A stretch of 64,000 nt of DNA from Spirochaetaceae bacterium. Its GTDB lineage: Bacteria; Spirochaetota; Spirochaetia; SZUA-6; Bin103. Numbering within the stretch: position 1 is the stretch's first letter; every line of letters starts with the position of its first letter. The DNA lies in the NCBI GenBank assembly GCA_028821475.1, contig JAPPGB010000090.1, positions 19,447 through 83,446 on the forward strand, in the 5' to 3' direction. Made by a program: the position numbers and the translations under genes. Below are positions 43,080-52,633 of this stretch, piece after piece. Under the pieces are notes generated by a model. It saw only the letters and a list, made by a program, of their open reading frames with translations. It was not told where the DNA came from and made no database searches.

Positions 43080-44537
43080 CTATCCCGAGGAATCTTCCAA
43101 GCTGTATAGCTCCCGGATTGTTTCGAACGAGTCCGCGAATTCTTTCTCATCACAATTCAAGTATTGAGCCGCAGAGTCGACAGATATGAATCCTCGCTTG
43201 TAACACTCGCCTACCATTCCTGCGAATCTTCCCCTTCGTATACCCGGTGTAACCTTAATAGGGAAGTAGTCGAGCGTAAAGTTCTCCGCGGCCTTCTGTT
43301 CATCTGAAGGATCTGCAGAAGCTCTATCGGGCGGCAACTCGTATTGACGATAATGAGCGTTGAAAACATGATAGCGAGCTGCGGTGTAGCTGATGCCGAA
43401 TTCAGACATTACTCTCTCAATTGCGGCTGATCGAAGTGGTGGGGGAGTCATGTCACGGACAGCTTGCATCGGAGCAAGTAATGCGATCGAAAAAGCATTT
43501 GCGCGCTGCTCCACGACATCGGTCGTGGCGCTTCCAAGATCAAGGTGACTTTCCGGATCAATCTCGTTCGATTGGTACGTATCCACGCGCACACGGTCAA
43601 GTCGCTGAACGGGGTCGAACAAAAGGTGTCCCAGTTCATGGGCAACCGTCGCACGTCGCACCCAAATGCTCTCGTTGGCGCCGTCCGTATTAAGAACTAT
43701 CCCTCGGGCTTCGTCTTGTCCGGATTGGCCCACTGCGATAGTTGCTCCGGAGATATGTTGGGGTAACTTCGCCTGTACGACTGGAATTCCGAGCTCAACC
43801 TCCACCATGTCTCTCATCGATTCTATAGGTGAAAACCCGAGCCCGAGTGCTTCTCGAACGTGCTCCGCTAACATGTATCCTACTTTGTAAGGAGGCGAGA
43901 CCGAAGTTCCATAATCATCGGTTGGGCGGAACTTGGTGTTGTACCCGTGAATATCGAGCCAGTCTTGCATCCTGCACTGGGTCCGAATGACCGACGCTGC
44001 ATGCGCGAATGTTAAAACGGTGCCGGGAGACAGCGGTTGCGTACCAATCATCGGATGGGTGGGACGAAGCGTCTTGAGACGGACTGCAAGTTCTGCGTCG
44101 TCCGGCCCTGGTGCGCGGTGCCCAAGGCGAAACTCGTCAAGCCCCAGGATGAACCCGATACGCTCCAAGTCGTGAATCTGGCTGGCCGAAGTTTGAACCT
44201 GTGCGCGTTTCACAACCTCTGTCTGTATACGGGCTTCCCGAGCTACGCTAGAGTGCTTCAGACCAAGCTCACGCACGCGATTCCGCAGAGTAGTCTGTGC
44301 CGTGGTGGGATGCTGCAAGATAGCGCTACCGTACTCGAGAGCCTCTTCGAGGATCTTCAACCCGTAAGCTTGGTAAGCTTCCCACGCGGTCAAGACATGA
44401 CCTGTCGGGTTCCGATATGCTTCAAAGACTCCAAGCTCACTCTCGCTCCTCACGAATTGCAGTGAAGAATTAAGCACGGCATCTCGCTCTGTCAGGTGGA
44501 CTGAATCGGGACCGAATACAGACTCGACCGTTGTCAT
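43080..44537 (-). CDS. ImmA/IrrE-family metallopeptidase with N-terminal HTH-like region
   Basis: A 485-residue protein. The zinc-protease motif is VAHELGHLLF (HELGH at 300-304) in the ImmA/IrrE (COG2856/DUF955) fold, flanked upstream by RATVAHE and downstream by EQRANAFSIALLAP, which supplies the third ligand region. Residues about 85-150 (LRNRVRELGLKHSSVAREA) look like an XRE-type helix-turn-helix. Such proteins cleave repressors or act in toxin-antitoxin modules. Its start directly abuts the stop of the 176-residue upstream gene with no gap. The pair fills the space between two copies of the binding-protein 3' end. GC content is clearly lower than in the repeats. Confidence 0.87.
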   Translation of the reverse strand: MTTVESVFGPDSVHLTERDAVLNSSLQFVRSESELGVFEAYRNPTGHVLTAWEAYQAYGLKILEEALEYGSAILQHPTTAQTTLRNRVRELGLKHSSVAREARIQTEVVKRAQVQTSASQIHDLERIGFILGLDEFRLGHRAPGPDDAELAVRLKTLRPTHPMIGTQPLSPGTVLTFAHAASVIRTQCRMQDWLDIHGYNTKFRPTDDYGTSVSPPYKVGYMLAEHVREALGLGFSPIESMRDMVEVELGIPVVQAKLPQHISGATIAVGQSGQDEARGIVLNTDGANESIWVRRATVAHELGHLLFDPVQRLDRVRVDTYQSNEIDPESHLDLGSATTDVVEQRANAFSIALLAPMQAVRDMTPPPLRSAAIERVMSEFGISYTAARYHVFNAHYRQYELPPDRASADPSDEQKAAENFTLDYFPIKVTPGIRRGRFAGMVGECYKRGFISVDSAAQYLNCDEKEFADSFETIRELYSLEDSSG

Positions 44538-45068
44538 CTATTGCTCCTTCAGAATTCTGCGTGCCCGGTCGGTTACTGGGTTCCATCCAAGTGAAGAAAC
44601 AGCGTAGCCGAAGGACTCGAACACTGAGATAGCGGCATCTAGTTGTTCCTCATTCAGGGGTGGGAACCGTCCGGATCCGCCTGACACATATAGGGTAGAC
44701 GTGTCTAGAAACCACAACTGCCCCCCGACGTATGCCGGCCCTCCGCCGGTTAGGTTGGTGTGCTTCGGTAACCTGCCGTTGAGTACTTTCAATGGATTCT
44801 CGATCAGATATGGAACTCCACTGGAGTCAATCACCCACAGATAAGTGTTGCATCCAAGATCATCCGTATGTTTCGGAGGGCGACCGAACACCGCTTCGGA
44901 CACCGGAGCTACTTCTAAAGTTCTCAGGCCACTCTCTATGCCGACTCTCGTGGCTTGGTAGGAATCGATTGGCCTTGCTGACTTACGTAGTTCGTATTGT
45001 TGTCGAAATTCATCCAGATTCACGAATCCTCTCGTTGCTTGGAGCGCGGGGTAGCCCGACAGAATCAC
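44538..45068 (-). CDS. Uncharacterised partner of the ImmA/IrrE gene
   Basis: A 176-residue soluble protein with no family I can name. It has a helical start (NLDEFRQQYELRKSAR), a beta-rich centre with VFGRPPKHTDDLGCNTYLWV and YLIENPLKVLNGRLPKHTN, then a strand GGQLWFLDTSTLYVSGG, and a helical tail. It is the first gene of the two-gene unit and its stop touches the ImmA/IrrE start, so translation is coupled. It could be the target of the protease or a toxin that the protease-HTH protein controls. The start codon is 34 bases from the binding-protein stop. Confidence 0.6.
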   Translation of the reverse strand: MILSGYPALQATRGFVNLDEFRQQYELRKSARPIDSYQATRVGIESGLRTLEVAPVSEAVFGRPPKHTDDLGCNTYLWVIDSSGVPYLIENPLKVLNGRLPKHTNLTGGGPAYVGGQLWFLDTSTLYVSGGSGRFPPLNEEQLDAAISVFESFGYAVSSLGWNPVTDRARRILKEQ

Positions 45069-45103
45069 TCAAGTCTCGACTTCAAGGAACGACGACCCGC
45101 TTG

Positions 45104-47122
45104 TCAGCGGTCGAACCAGAGTTGGTCGGCCCAGTACATCAGGTTGCCTTTCCAGTCGGTGTTGGAGACCGGGAACTCGGTGGGTACGTTGCGCAGGTCG
45201 TTGTTGGTCAGCAGCACGGCCGGGGCCTCGCCGACGGTGCCGATGACGAACACGTTGTCGCCGGTGAAGTCGAACATCTTCTGGGCCAGCTCGAACCACT
45301 CGCCGGAGCCGAACTCCGAGAGGCGGAACTGGCGCTGCCAGTCGAAGTAGCGCTTCCACTCCGCCGGCGGCTCGGTGCCCGGCAACTCGCCGCCGTAGTC
45401 GGACAGCTTGCGTTCGCCGCGCTCGATCAGGCGGCGCGCCTGCTCCCACTCGTCGTAGCTGCCGGTCATGTTGAAGTCGCCGTGCAGGCCGACGCCGCCG
45501 GAGCCGGGGCCGTCGTTGATCCAGTTCCAGAACTCGGTGATGGCGTCGATGCCGCCCGGCTGCAGCATGAACTCGTCGGCGGCGATGTTTTCGCCCCAGG
45601 CGGCGTCGTCCACCAGCCGCGGCACCACGCGCAGGTCGACCTCCGCCCACTGTGCGATCTCCAGCTCGAACAGCTTGCTGATGTCTACCGGGCCGCCGGT
45701 GCGCGCGGCGACCTGGATGGTGAGGTTGGAGCCGTCCGGGAAGGTGCGAAAGCCGTCGCGGTCGCGCCCGCTCAGGCCCACCTCGTCGAGCAGGCTGCCT
45801 GCCTGCTCGGGGTCGTGCTCGGCCCACAGCCACTGCCACTGGGGCTTGTAGAAGCGCGCGGTGGAATGGATGGTGGCCGCGGTGGGCCGGCCAAGCCCCA
45901 GGAAGTACACCTCGTTCAACTCGTCGCGGTCCAGCGCCAGCGACATGGCGCGGCGGAAGCGCACGTCGTTGAACAGCGCGCGGTAGTTGTCCTCCTTGTA
46001 GGTGGGGTTGAAGCCGAACGCGCGGCCCACGTCGACGCCGGGAATCAGGGAGATGGTGTAGTTGCCGCGCTCCTCGTTCTCCTTGTAGTCGGGCAGGGAG
46101 GCGAAGTTGGTCATGGTGATGGCCCAGTCCACCTCGCCAGCAATCGCTTTCAGGTTGAACACCTCGGTGTCGGCGCTCGGGGTGGTGAGGATGCCGTCGA
46201 TGTAGGGCAGTTGCTGGCCCTCGGGATCGACCTTCCAGAAGTAGGGATTGCGCTCCCAGTGCTCAACCTGGGCGCTGATCTCCTTCGCGATCCACGGCAT
46301 CATGGTGGGAGTTTCCAGGCCGACGCCGCGGATAATGTCCCAGTGCGCCACCAGCGCCTCGGCCCAGGTGTCGTAGCCCTCCTCCTCGGCCAGTTTCTGG
46401 GCGTCCTCGTTGTAGCGGATGTGCCACTTCTTGAGATAGTTGCTCGGCGCGTACTGCACGTAGTTGCCGCCCTTCCAGGTGGTCCAGCCGGGAATGACCA
46501 CGTAGTCGATCTGCGACATGTGGAACTGCATGGCGTGGTCGTCGATCTTGGTGATGCTGACCGCGGTGGTGGGCGTCTCGCCGGCGCGCCAGCCGGGATC
46601 GACGCGGTCGTCCCACTTCATGTCTTCCATCACGAACATCAGGTCGTCGACGATGAACGGGTCGCCGTTGGACCACCTGGTGCCGGGACGCAACTCCAGG
46701 GTGACGGTGAGCCCGTCGTCCGACACCGCGTAGCCGGCGGCGATGTTGGGCACGATCTCCAGCGTCTCCTGGTGCATGGTCAGCAGGTAGATGTCGAGCA
46801 TCTGGGTGGTCATTTCGCCGCCGCGCTGGTTCATGAAGCCGACCGCCTCCGATACCCGCAGCGTGCCCCCGTACCGGCCGACGCCGTCGGCGAGCATCTC
46901 CTGCACCACCGGATCGAACGGGATGCGCTCCTCGACCGGCGGCAACTCGCCCGCGGCGACCCGCGCCGCCAGCATCGGCGCCTCGCTGAACCGCCCGCTC
47001 ATCGCCGCACCCGCCCCTGCGGAAGCGCTCTGCTCCGCCTCGCCGGTCGCGAACGCAAGCACCGGCACCGCCAGCAACACGCCGGCCGCCAGCCATCGGC
47101 ACGTCATCGCAATCTTCGCCAC
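45104..47122 (-). CDS. ABC transporter substrate-binding protein, family 5 (peptide/oligosaccharide type)
   Basis: A 672-residue exported protein. The signal peptide (MAKIAMTCRWLAAGVLLAV, cleavage near AFA-TGEAEQ) is followed by an SBP_bac_5 fold: YGGTLRVSEAVGF, the GYAVSDDGLTVTLELRPGTRWSNGD signature (shortened here to VTLELRPGTRWSNGD), and the FRRAMSLALDRDEL helix. It captures a peptide or sugar for an ABC importer; no permease genes lie in the window. Its 3' end is the template for the repeats at 42518 and 40122, and its other parts recur as relics at 41430, 47225 and 48077. It is longer than many family members. The gene is complete and has no frameshift. Confidence 0.9.
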   Translation of the reverse strand: MAKIAMTCRWLAAGVLLAVPVLAFATGEAEQSASAGAGAAMSGRFSEAPMLAARVAAGELPPVEERIPFDPVVQEMLADGVGRYGGTLRVSEAVGFMNQRGGEMTTQMLDIYLLTMHQETLEIVPNIAAGYAVSDDGLTVTLELRPGTRWSNGDPFIVDDLMFVMEDMKWDDRVDPGWRAGETPTTAVSITKIDDHAMQFHMSQIDYVVIPGWTTWKGGNYVQYAPSNYLKKWHIRYNEDAQKLAEEEGYDTWAEALVAHWDIIRGVGLETPTMMPWIAKEISAQVEHWERNPYFWKVDPEGQQLPYIDGILTTPSADTEVFNLKAIAGEVDWAITMTNFASLPDYKENEERGNYTISLIPGVDVGRAFGFNPTYKEDNYRALFNDVRFRRAMSLALDRDELNEVYFLGLGRPTAATIHSTARFYKPQWQWLWAEHDPEQAGSLLDEVGLSGRDRDGFRTFPDGSNLTIQVAARTGGPVDISKLFELEIAQWAEVDLRVVPRLVDDAAWGENIAADEFMLQPGGIDAITEFWNWINDGPGSGGVGLHGDFNMTGSYDEWEQARRLIERGERKLSDYGGELPGTEPPAEWKRYFDWQRQFRLSEFGSGEWFELAQKMFDFTGDNVFVIGTVGEAPAVLLTNNDLRNVPTEFPVSNTDWKGNLMYWADQLWFDR

Positions 47123-47224
47123 GTTCCTCTCCTATCCGGCATGATACCAGACCTACGAAAACCGTCAACGGCCGCGAGCAAGCTGCATCACTGCGTTACT
47201 GTCACCCCTGCAGCATGGACTCGT

Positions 47225-47265
47225 CGGCGCGGCCTGCTCCGGGTCGTGCTCGGCCCACAGCCACT
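47225..47265 (-). pseudogene. Short relic from the middle of a binding-protein gene
   Basis: About 40 bases (CCTGCTC, then GGGTCGTGCTCGGCCCACAG) match 45797-45840 of the full gene. It lies on the 3' side of BrnTA, whereas the N-terminal relic lies on the 5' side, consistent with one degraded binding-protein gene interrupted by the toxin-antitoxin pair. Confidence 0.55.
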
Positions 47266-47433
47266 CTCGACGCTCCTTGCTGCCGATCCGGCCTACTTTC
47301 AACAGCCTCTGTTCTTGGTCTGAGCATCAAGTCGCCAATCCCAGCAATCTCCGCGGCGCTCGGCGCCCGGACCACCTGAGAATCTACTATCGCTTCCTCC
47401 GCCGCCCAGGGCCTTTGTGTCTCCTGGAGTTCC

Positions 47434-47697
47434 TCACTTGGCTCGCGACTGCGATGTCCGCACGTAACTCTCGAGGACTCGGTTGATTCGTGTCTGGTAG
47501 CCCTTCCCCGGGGCTTTGAAGTAGGTCAACACTGAACTCTTCACGCGTAAGGTGATTTGCTCGGTGCGGTCGGGCTCTACCAGCTTCGCGTTCCGCCAAA
47601 AATCCTCGTCCAGTTCAGGGATATCGCTGAAGTCGATATCCTTGTCCTCAATGGCGGCAATCTGGTCGGGTGTGAGCGGTTCATCGTATCTGTTCAT
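47434..47697 (-). CDS. brnA: BrnA-family antitoxin
   Basis: An 87-residue protein. The C-terminal ribbon-helix-helix region ITLRVKSSVLTYFKAPGKG, then YQTRINRVLESYV, is the BrnA signature; the N-terminal part (DIDFSDIPELDEDFWRNAKL) wraps the toxin. BrnA neutralises BrnT and represses the operon by binding its promoter. It overlaps the brnT gene by 17 bases, as is usual for this family where the toxin gene comes first. It seems complete. Confidence 0.92.
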   Translation of the reverse strand: MNRYDEPLTPDQIAAIEDKDIDFSDIPELDEDFWRNAKLVEPDRTEQITLRVKSSVLTYFKAPGKGYQTRINRVLESYVRTSQSRAK

Positions 47698-47950
47698 CGT
47701 ACTTCTCCCTTTCTGTTCGAGTCGCCGGCCGGGCGGAGATCAGCCGAGTGTTCTCTCCCCGGTATGTATAGACGACGGCAAGGACAGCGCCCGCGGCGCC
47801 GCCGATGCCGACAAATCGGTCCTCTCCGTAATCCTCGCGGGTGTCGGCTCCAGACACTACGGGGCCATCGAAGATGCGTTGGGCGGTCTCGAAGGAAACC
47901 CCGTGCTTCTTTATGTTGGTTTGGTTCTTGCCGGGATCCCACTCGAACAT
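47681..47950 (-). CDS. brnT: BrnT-family toxin (RelE-like RNase)
   Basis: An 89-residue protein starting FEWDPGKNQTNIKKHGVSFE and containing VVYTYRGENTRLISARPAT followed by REKYD, the BrnT signature. BrnT is a ribonuclease with a RelE-like fold that arrests growth when free. The promoter region on its 5' side (47950-48000) has TATAGT-like and ACGTAGTTATAGT sequence, a plausible site for BrnTA autoregulation. The pair lies between two relics of a binding-protein gene. Confidence 0.92.
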   Translation of the reverse strand: MFEWDPGKNQTNIKKHGVSFETAQRIFDGPVVSGADTREDYGEDRFVGIGGAAGAVLAVVYTYRGENTRLISARPATRTEREKYDEQIR

Positions 47951-48076
47951 GAGTCACAACCTCACTATAACTACGTTTTGTAGATACATGCAAGCCCGCC
48001 TGCCTCCGCCTGCCCCGCCCCGCCACCCCCGGCCCCTGAATCACCGCCACCGACAGACTCGCAAGCAGGCCGACGC

Positions 48077-48312
48077 CGTCGGAGAGCATCTCCTGCACCA
48101 CCGGATCGAACGGGACGCGCTGTTCGACCGGCGGCAACTCGCCGACGCGGACGCCGGGGCGGCCAGCATGGGGGCCTCGCGAACTGCCCGCTCATCGTCG
48201 CGCCGGACCCGGCGGAGGCGCTCTGCTCCGCCTCGCCGGTAGCGAATGCACGCACACGGCACCGCCGGCAAATGCGGCCGTCAGCCATCGGTACCATTCG
48301 CTGTTCATCGCG
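48077..48312 (-). pseudogene. Binding-protein gene 5' end relic next to BrnTA
   Basis: This aligns with about 46879-47115 of the full gene (shared blocks such as GAGCATCTCCTGCACCACCG and GCTCTGCTCCGCCTCGCCGG) and covers the signal peptide region and first ~75 residues, with frameshifts and many substitutions. On the 3' side it stops within 130 bases of the brnT start. No product is expected. Confidence 0.8.
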
Positions 48313-48469
48313 TTGTTGCCGCATGGGCCGATCTCGCGTAGTGTTGCCGAGATGCGTCCGGTAGGCTGCGGCGTCCGACATCGTTGCGCTGTAGCCGGGT
48401 CCTATGTAGACGTTCAAAACCTTGTATGATAAATATTTATTGGCTTGTGACCTGCACTCTTCAGCGTGA

Positions 48470-48484
48470 CGGCTTCGCAAGCCG
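48470..48484 (+). promoter_or_regulatory. Hairpin abutting the pyrE ribosome site
   Basis: CGGCTT/AAGCCG arms with a CGC loop end exactly where the GAGGAGG ribosome site (48484-48490) starts; the pyrE ATG is at 48497. A stem next to the ribosome site could modulate translation of pyrE. AT-rich sequence at 48419-48441 may contain the promoter. Confidence 0.4.
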
Positions 48485-48496
48485 AGGAGGGCTTCC

Positions 48497-49114
48497 ATGC
48501 CAGGAGTAGTACCGGGCGACCGGGTCGTTCTGGAACACCCGCTGTGCGACGCTAGTTCCCGAGAGAGACTACGGGTGCTCGTGGAATCGGTGTGCCTGCT
48601 CCGCGGCAAGGAGTTCGTGCTGAGCACCGGCGCGAGGTCGGATTTCTACTTCGACTGCAAGCGCGCCGTGCTCAGGGGTGATGCGCTCAACCTGATCGCG
48701 CATCAGTTTCTCGCGGCCGCAGACCAGCTTCCGACAGCTCCGGACGCGATAGGGGGATTGTCGATCGGCGCCGACTTCCTGGTGGCGGCGACCATCCAAC
48801 TTGCCGCGCAGCAGAACCATGGGATGATCGCAGGCTGCGTCGTGCGAAAGGACCGCAAGGAGCATGGAACCAGGACCTTCGTGGAGAATGAGCAGCCTCC
48901 GGGGACGAAGGTGATGGTTGTCGAGGATGTAATCACCACGGGGCGATCGACATCCCTGGCATGCGAACGGCTCAGGGAGATTGGAAACGAGATCGTCGGC
49001 ATCGTCGGATTGGTGGACAGGAAGCAGGGAGGCGTCGAGAGTCTCCGGCGCACGTTCCAGGTTCCGGTGAGCACGGTCTTCAGTACCGATGACTTTCCGT
49101 CGTTGAGTCGTTGA
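48497..49114 (+). CDS. pyrE: Orotate phosphoribosyltransferase
   Basis: A 205-residue type I phosphoribosyltransferase. The PRPP-binding motif is VMVVEDVITTGRSTSLA, the flexible loop is VVRKDRKEHGT with catalytic Lys residues, and SDFYFDCKRAVL matches the orotate site region (typical SGxxSxxYxDxK). It converts orotate and PRPP to OMP in pyrimidine synthesis. The ATG at 48497 has a strong GAGGAGG ribosome site. Length is normal. No other pyr gene is adjacent. Confidence 0.93.
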   Translation: MPGVVPGDRVVLEHPLCDASSRERLRVLVESVCLLRGKEFVLSTGARSDFYFDCKRAVLRGDALNLIAHQFLAAADQLPTAPDAIGGLSIGADFLVAATIQLAAQQNHGMIAGCVVRKDRKEHGTRTFVENEQPPGTKVMVVEDVITTGRSTSLACERLREIGNEIVGIVGLVDRKQGGVESLRRTFQVPVSTVFSTDDFPSLSR

Positions 49115-49241
49115 GACCTGAGCCGTGCAGCAGTTCCGTGCATGCGAGCGGTAGTGCCGGCCGTACGAGAACGTGTGGGGCAGCCATCCGAACTCCGCGG
49201 GCGACACCGCCGCGGTGTCATGAGCACGGGTTCGCGCCGGT

Positions 49242-49892
49242 TCAGGAGCCACTGGCCAGGTAGGGGGAGGACTCGTCGACGAACGCGCGCCACAGGCGGT
49301 ACTTGGGATTCTGCAAGCGTTCGGTGACGGTCGGGTTGGTGCGCGGCTTGGTGGGCTTGCGTCGCAGGCGCATGTTGGCGCCCTGCGGGGTACGGCCGCC
49401 CTTGCGGGAATTGCACGGCACGCAGGCGCTGACCAGGTTGTCCCAGGTGTCGCGCCCGCCCTGGGAGCGCGGCACGATGTGGTCCACGGTCAGGTCGCGG
49501 GTGGTGAACCGCTTGCCGCAGTAGTGGCAGCGGAACAGATCGCGGGCGTGGATGTTGCGCCGCGTCAGCCGCACCTCGCGCTGCGGGCGGCCGGTGTAGT
49601 GCAGCAGGCGGATCACGCGCGGCACGGCAATCGCCAGGCGCGGCGTGCGCACCCAGTCGGGCGGCTCGTGGCCGTTGCCGTGCCGCGGCGACCTGTTGGC
49701 ACGCACCAGGTCCGACCACAGGATCCACGCCGCCAGGTCGAAGGTCCGGAACTGCCCGTCGTCCGTGGTGACGACCTCGGCGGCCTCGCGGATGAGCAGG
49801 ATGAACGCGCGGCGGGCGCTAGTGATGCGGATTGCGGTGTAGCCGCTGTTGAGGACCAGGACGTTTGATTCGAGAACTGCCAGCTTGCCCAC
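49242..49892 (-). CDS. HNH endonuclease
   Basis: A 216-residue HNH protein. Two CxxC pairs (CHYCGKRF and CVPCNSRKGG) bind zinc around the core TVDHIVPRSQGGRDTWDNLV, in which DH and the following N and N/H are the metal and catalytic residues. The N-terminal SGYTAIRITSARRAFIL segment is common to a widespread family of chromosomal HNH proteins of unknown substrate. It may be a nicking or restriction-type nuclease, or act in DNA repair. It is divergent from the aminopeptidase gene and looks intact. Confidence 0.92.
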   Translation of the reverse strand: MGKLAVLESNVLVLNSGYTAIRITSARRAFILLIREAAEVVTTDDGQFRTFDLAAWILWSDLVRANRSPRHGNGHEPPDWVRTPRLAIAVPRVIRLLHYTGRPQREVRLTRRNIHARDLFRCHYCGKRFTTRDLTVDHIVPRSQGGRDTWDNLVSACVPCNSRKGGRTPQGANMRLRRKPTKPRTNPTVTERLQNPKYRLWRAFVDESSPYLASGS

Positions 49893-49972
49893 GACGCCTC
49901 ACTCGGCGCTGATCTAACCACGTTTGCCGATTCAAGTCGATACCGCCGCCGCATCGGGTGTACCATCGGCGC

Positions 49973-51076
<1,104 letters not shown>

Positions 51077-51120
51077 CCGGCGGCCGGGCCGAACGCGGGC
51101 GGCGACGCGATTGCCGCCCG

Positions 51121-52221
51121 CTACGGGGGCTTCGGAGCGCCGCCGGCCGGGGCTGCATCGTCCGATGCGTCTTCGCCGGCCGCACCGCCGTTGGGGTCCG
51201 CGCGGCGTACCGCGAGCTGCTCCCACAGGATCATCGCCAGGGTGGCGATGACCGGCCCGACGATGAAGCCGATCAGGCCCAGCGACACCAGGCCGCCGAG
51301 GGTCGACACCAGCACGAGGGCCGGGTGCAGGCCGGCGCGGTCGCCCACCAGCTTGGGCCGAATCAGGTTCTGGCTCACCACGGTGCCGGCAACGCCGACC
51401 GCGATCAGCCCGATGCCGCGCCCCACGTCGCCGAGCACGATGGCGATGATGCCGGCCGGCACGATGATGACGTTGATGCCGAGCAGCGGGAGCACCGACA
51501 TGATCACCATGACCAAGCCCCACAGCGTGGGCGACGGGAAGCCGAACGCCGCGAACAGCACCGCGCCGAAGGTGCCCTCGATGACGCCGATGAACAGGGT
51601 GCCGAGCACGGTGGCGTCCAGCGTGTTGGCGGCGCGCTGCAGCAGCTCGCGGGCGTGGGCGCGGTCGAGCGGCAGCAGGCGGTAGATGTACTTCATCAGC
51701 TCTTCGCCGTCGATGAGCAGGTAGATCACCAGGTAGATCACCACCACGCCGCGCAGCGCGATGCCGGCGGCGCTCTGCAGGGCGGCGCGCGACGCGCTCA
51801 ACGCCTGCGCGGCGGCGTCGCCGATCAGCGCCGAGATGCGTTCCTCGATCTGGTACTCCGCCATCAGCGCCCGCACGCCGGGCAGCTTGCTCTGTACCCA
51901 GGAGAGCAGGCGCGGCCACTCGGTGCGTATGACGTGTGCTCCCTCCTCCACCTCGGCGATGACCAGGCTGGTCAGCAGCGCTACCGGCCCCGAGCCGATC
52001 ACCACCAGGCCGAGGATGATCAGCACGGTGGCCTTGCCGCGCTTCATGCCGTGGCGGGTCAGCCAGCTCACCGGGTGGCGCAGCACCAGCGCCAGGATCA
52101 CGGCGATCACGACCGCCACCAGCAGCGGCACCAGCAGGCGGATGAACGCCGCGCTGAGCGCGACCAGCAGCACGATGAAGAACGCGTCCTGGATATGCTT
52201 ACGTTGCACGGCGACCGGCAC
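51121..52221 (-). CDS. AI-2E/PerM-family transporter
   Basis: A 366-residue membrane protein with about eight helices arranged as in the AI-2E exporter (PerM/TqsA) family: N-terminal hydrophobic helices with LLVPLLVAVVIAVILALVL, a soluble middle with PRLLSWVQSKLPGVRAL, and a C-terminal set with GVIEGTFGAVLFA and the NLIRPKLVGDRAGLHPALV conserved loop. Family members export autoinducer-2 or act as antiporters; the substrate here is unknown. The last ~30 residues form a disordered Ala/Gly/Asp tail. Confidence 0.9.
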   Translation of the reverse strand: MPVAVQRKHIQDAFFIVLLVALSAAFIRLLVPLLVAVVIAVILALVLRHPVSWLTRHGMKRGKATVLIILGLVVIGSGPVALLTSLVIAEVEEGAHVIRTEWPRLLSWVQSKLPGVRALMAEYQIEERISALIGDAAAQALSASRAALQSAAGIALRGVVVIYLVIYLLIDGEELMKYIYRLLPLDRAHARELLQRAANTLDATVLGTLFIGVIEGTFGAVLFAAFGFPSPTLWGLVMVIMSVLPLLGINVIIVPAGIIAIVLGDVGRGIGLIAVGVAGTVVSQNLIRPKLVGDRAGLHPALVLVSTLGGLVSLGLIGFIVGPVIATLAMILWEQLAVRRADPNGGAAGEDASDDAAPAGGAPKPP

Positions 52222-52294
52222 TTTGATACGCCCCGCCGAAAATGTCGAGTCCGCGCGCCGGGCGTGTCGGGCGCGGTCCTGGGTCAGGATCGAC

Positions 52295-52633
52295 TCAGGC
52301 TTGGTAGTAGACGCGTTGCATCTGCTTCCAGGTGGGTTCGCCGGGGAACGGGATCTGCATCGGGCCGCAGGTGGCCAGCCACTCCTGGTTGCGCGGCTCG
52401 GCGGCCAGGCGCGCCATGTCGGCGTCGTAGTCGTCGCCGTCGTACTCGTAGTAGCCGAACAGGTAGTGGCTGCCGTCCGGGAACTGCTGCAGGTAGATGG
52501 AGAAGTTGCGCATGTGCGCGGCGGCGAGCAGGTCGCGCACGCCGGGGTGGTCGTCGGCGTGCAGGCCCTGGTACTCGGCGAGCTTCTCCGGCCTGATGCC
52601 GATCACCATGCCGAAGCGTTGTATCTGACCCAT
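52295..52633 (-). CDS. rhaM: L-rhamnose mutarotase
   Basis: A 112-residue dimeric alpha+beta barrel protein of the RhaM/DUF718 family. It begins QRFGMVIGIRPEKLAEYQGL, with the active-site His in LHADDHPGV, and has NFSIYLQQFPDGSHYLFGYY and the typical end PTWKQMQRVYYQ. It interconverts alpha and beta L-rhamnopyranose. It is divergent from a rhamnose isomerase gene, 233 bases away, which supports the function. Other members of the rhamnose pathway are not in the window. Confidence 0.9.
   Translation of the reverse strand: MGQIQRFGMVIGIRPEKLAEYQGLHADDHPGVRDLLAAAHMRNFSIYLQQFPDGSHYLFGYYEYDGDDYDADMARLAAEPRNQEWLATCGPMQIPFPGEPTWKQMQRVYYQA

Noticed and set aside
44792..47323. 843-codon plus-strand open frame
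   Set aside because: Opposite the binding-protein gene; its reappearance at the repeats only reflects the duplicated DNA.
39523..48312. CRISPR array or classical integron
   Set aside because: Repeats are a few long gene-derived copies, not short regular units; no cas, integrase or attC-like structures were seen.
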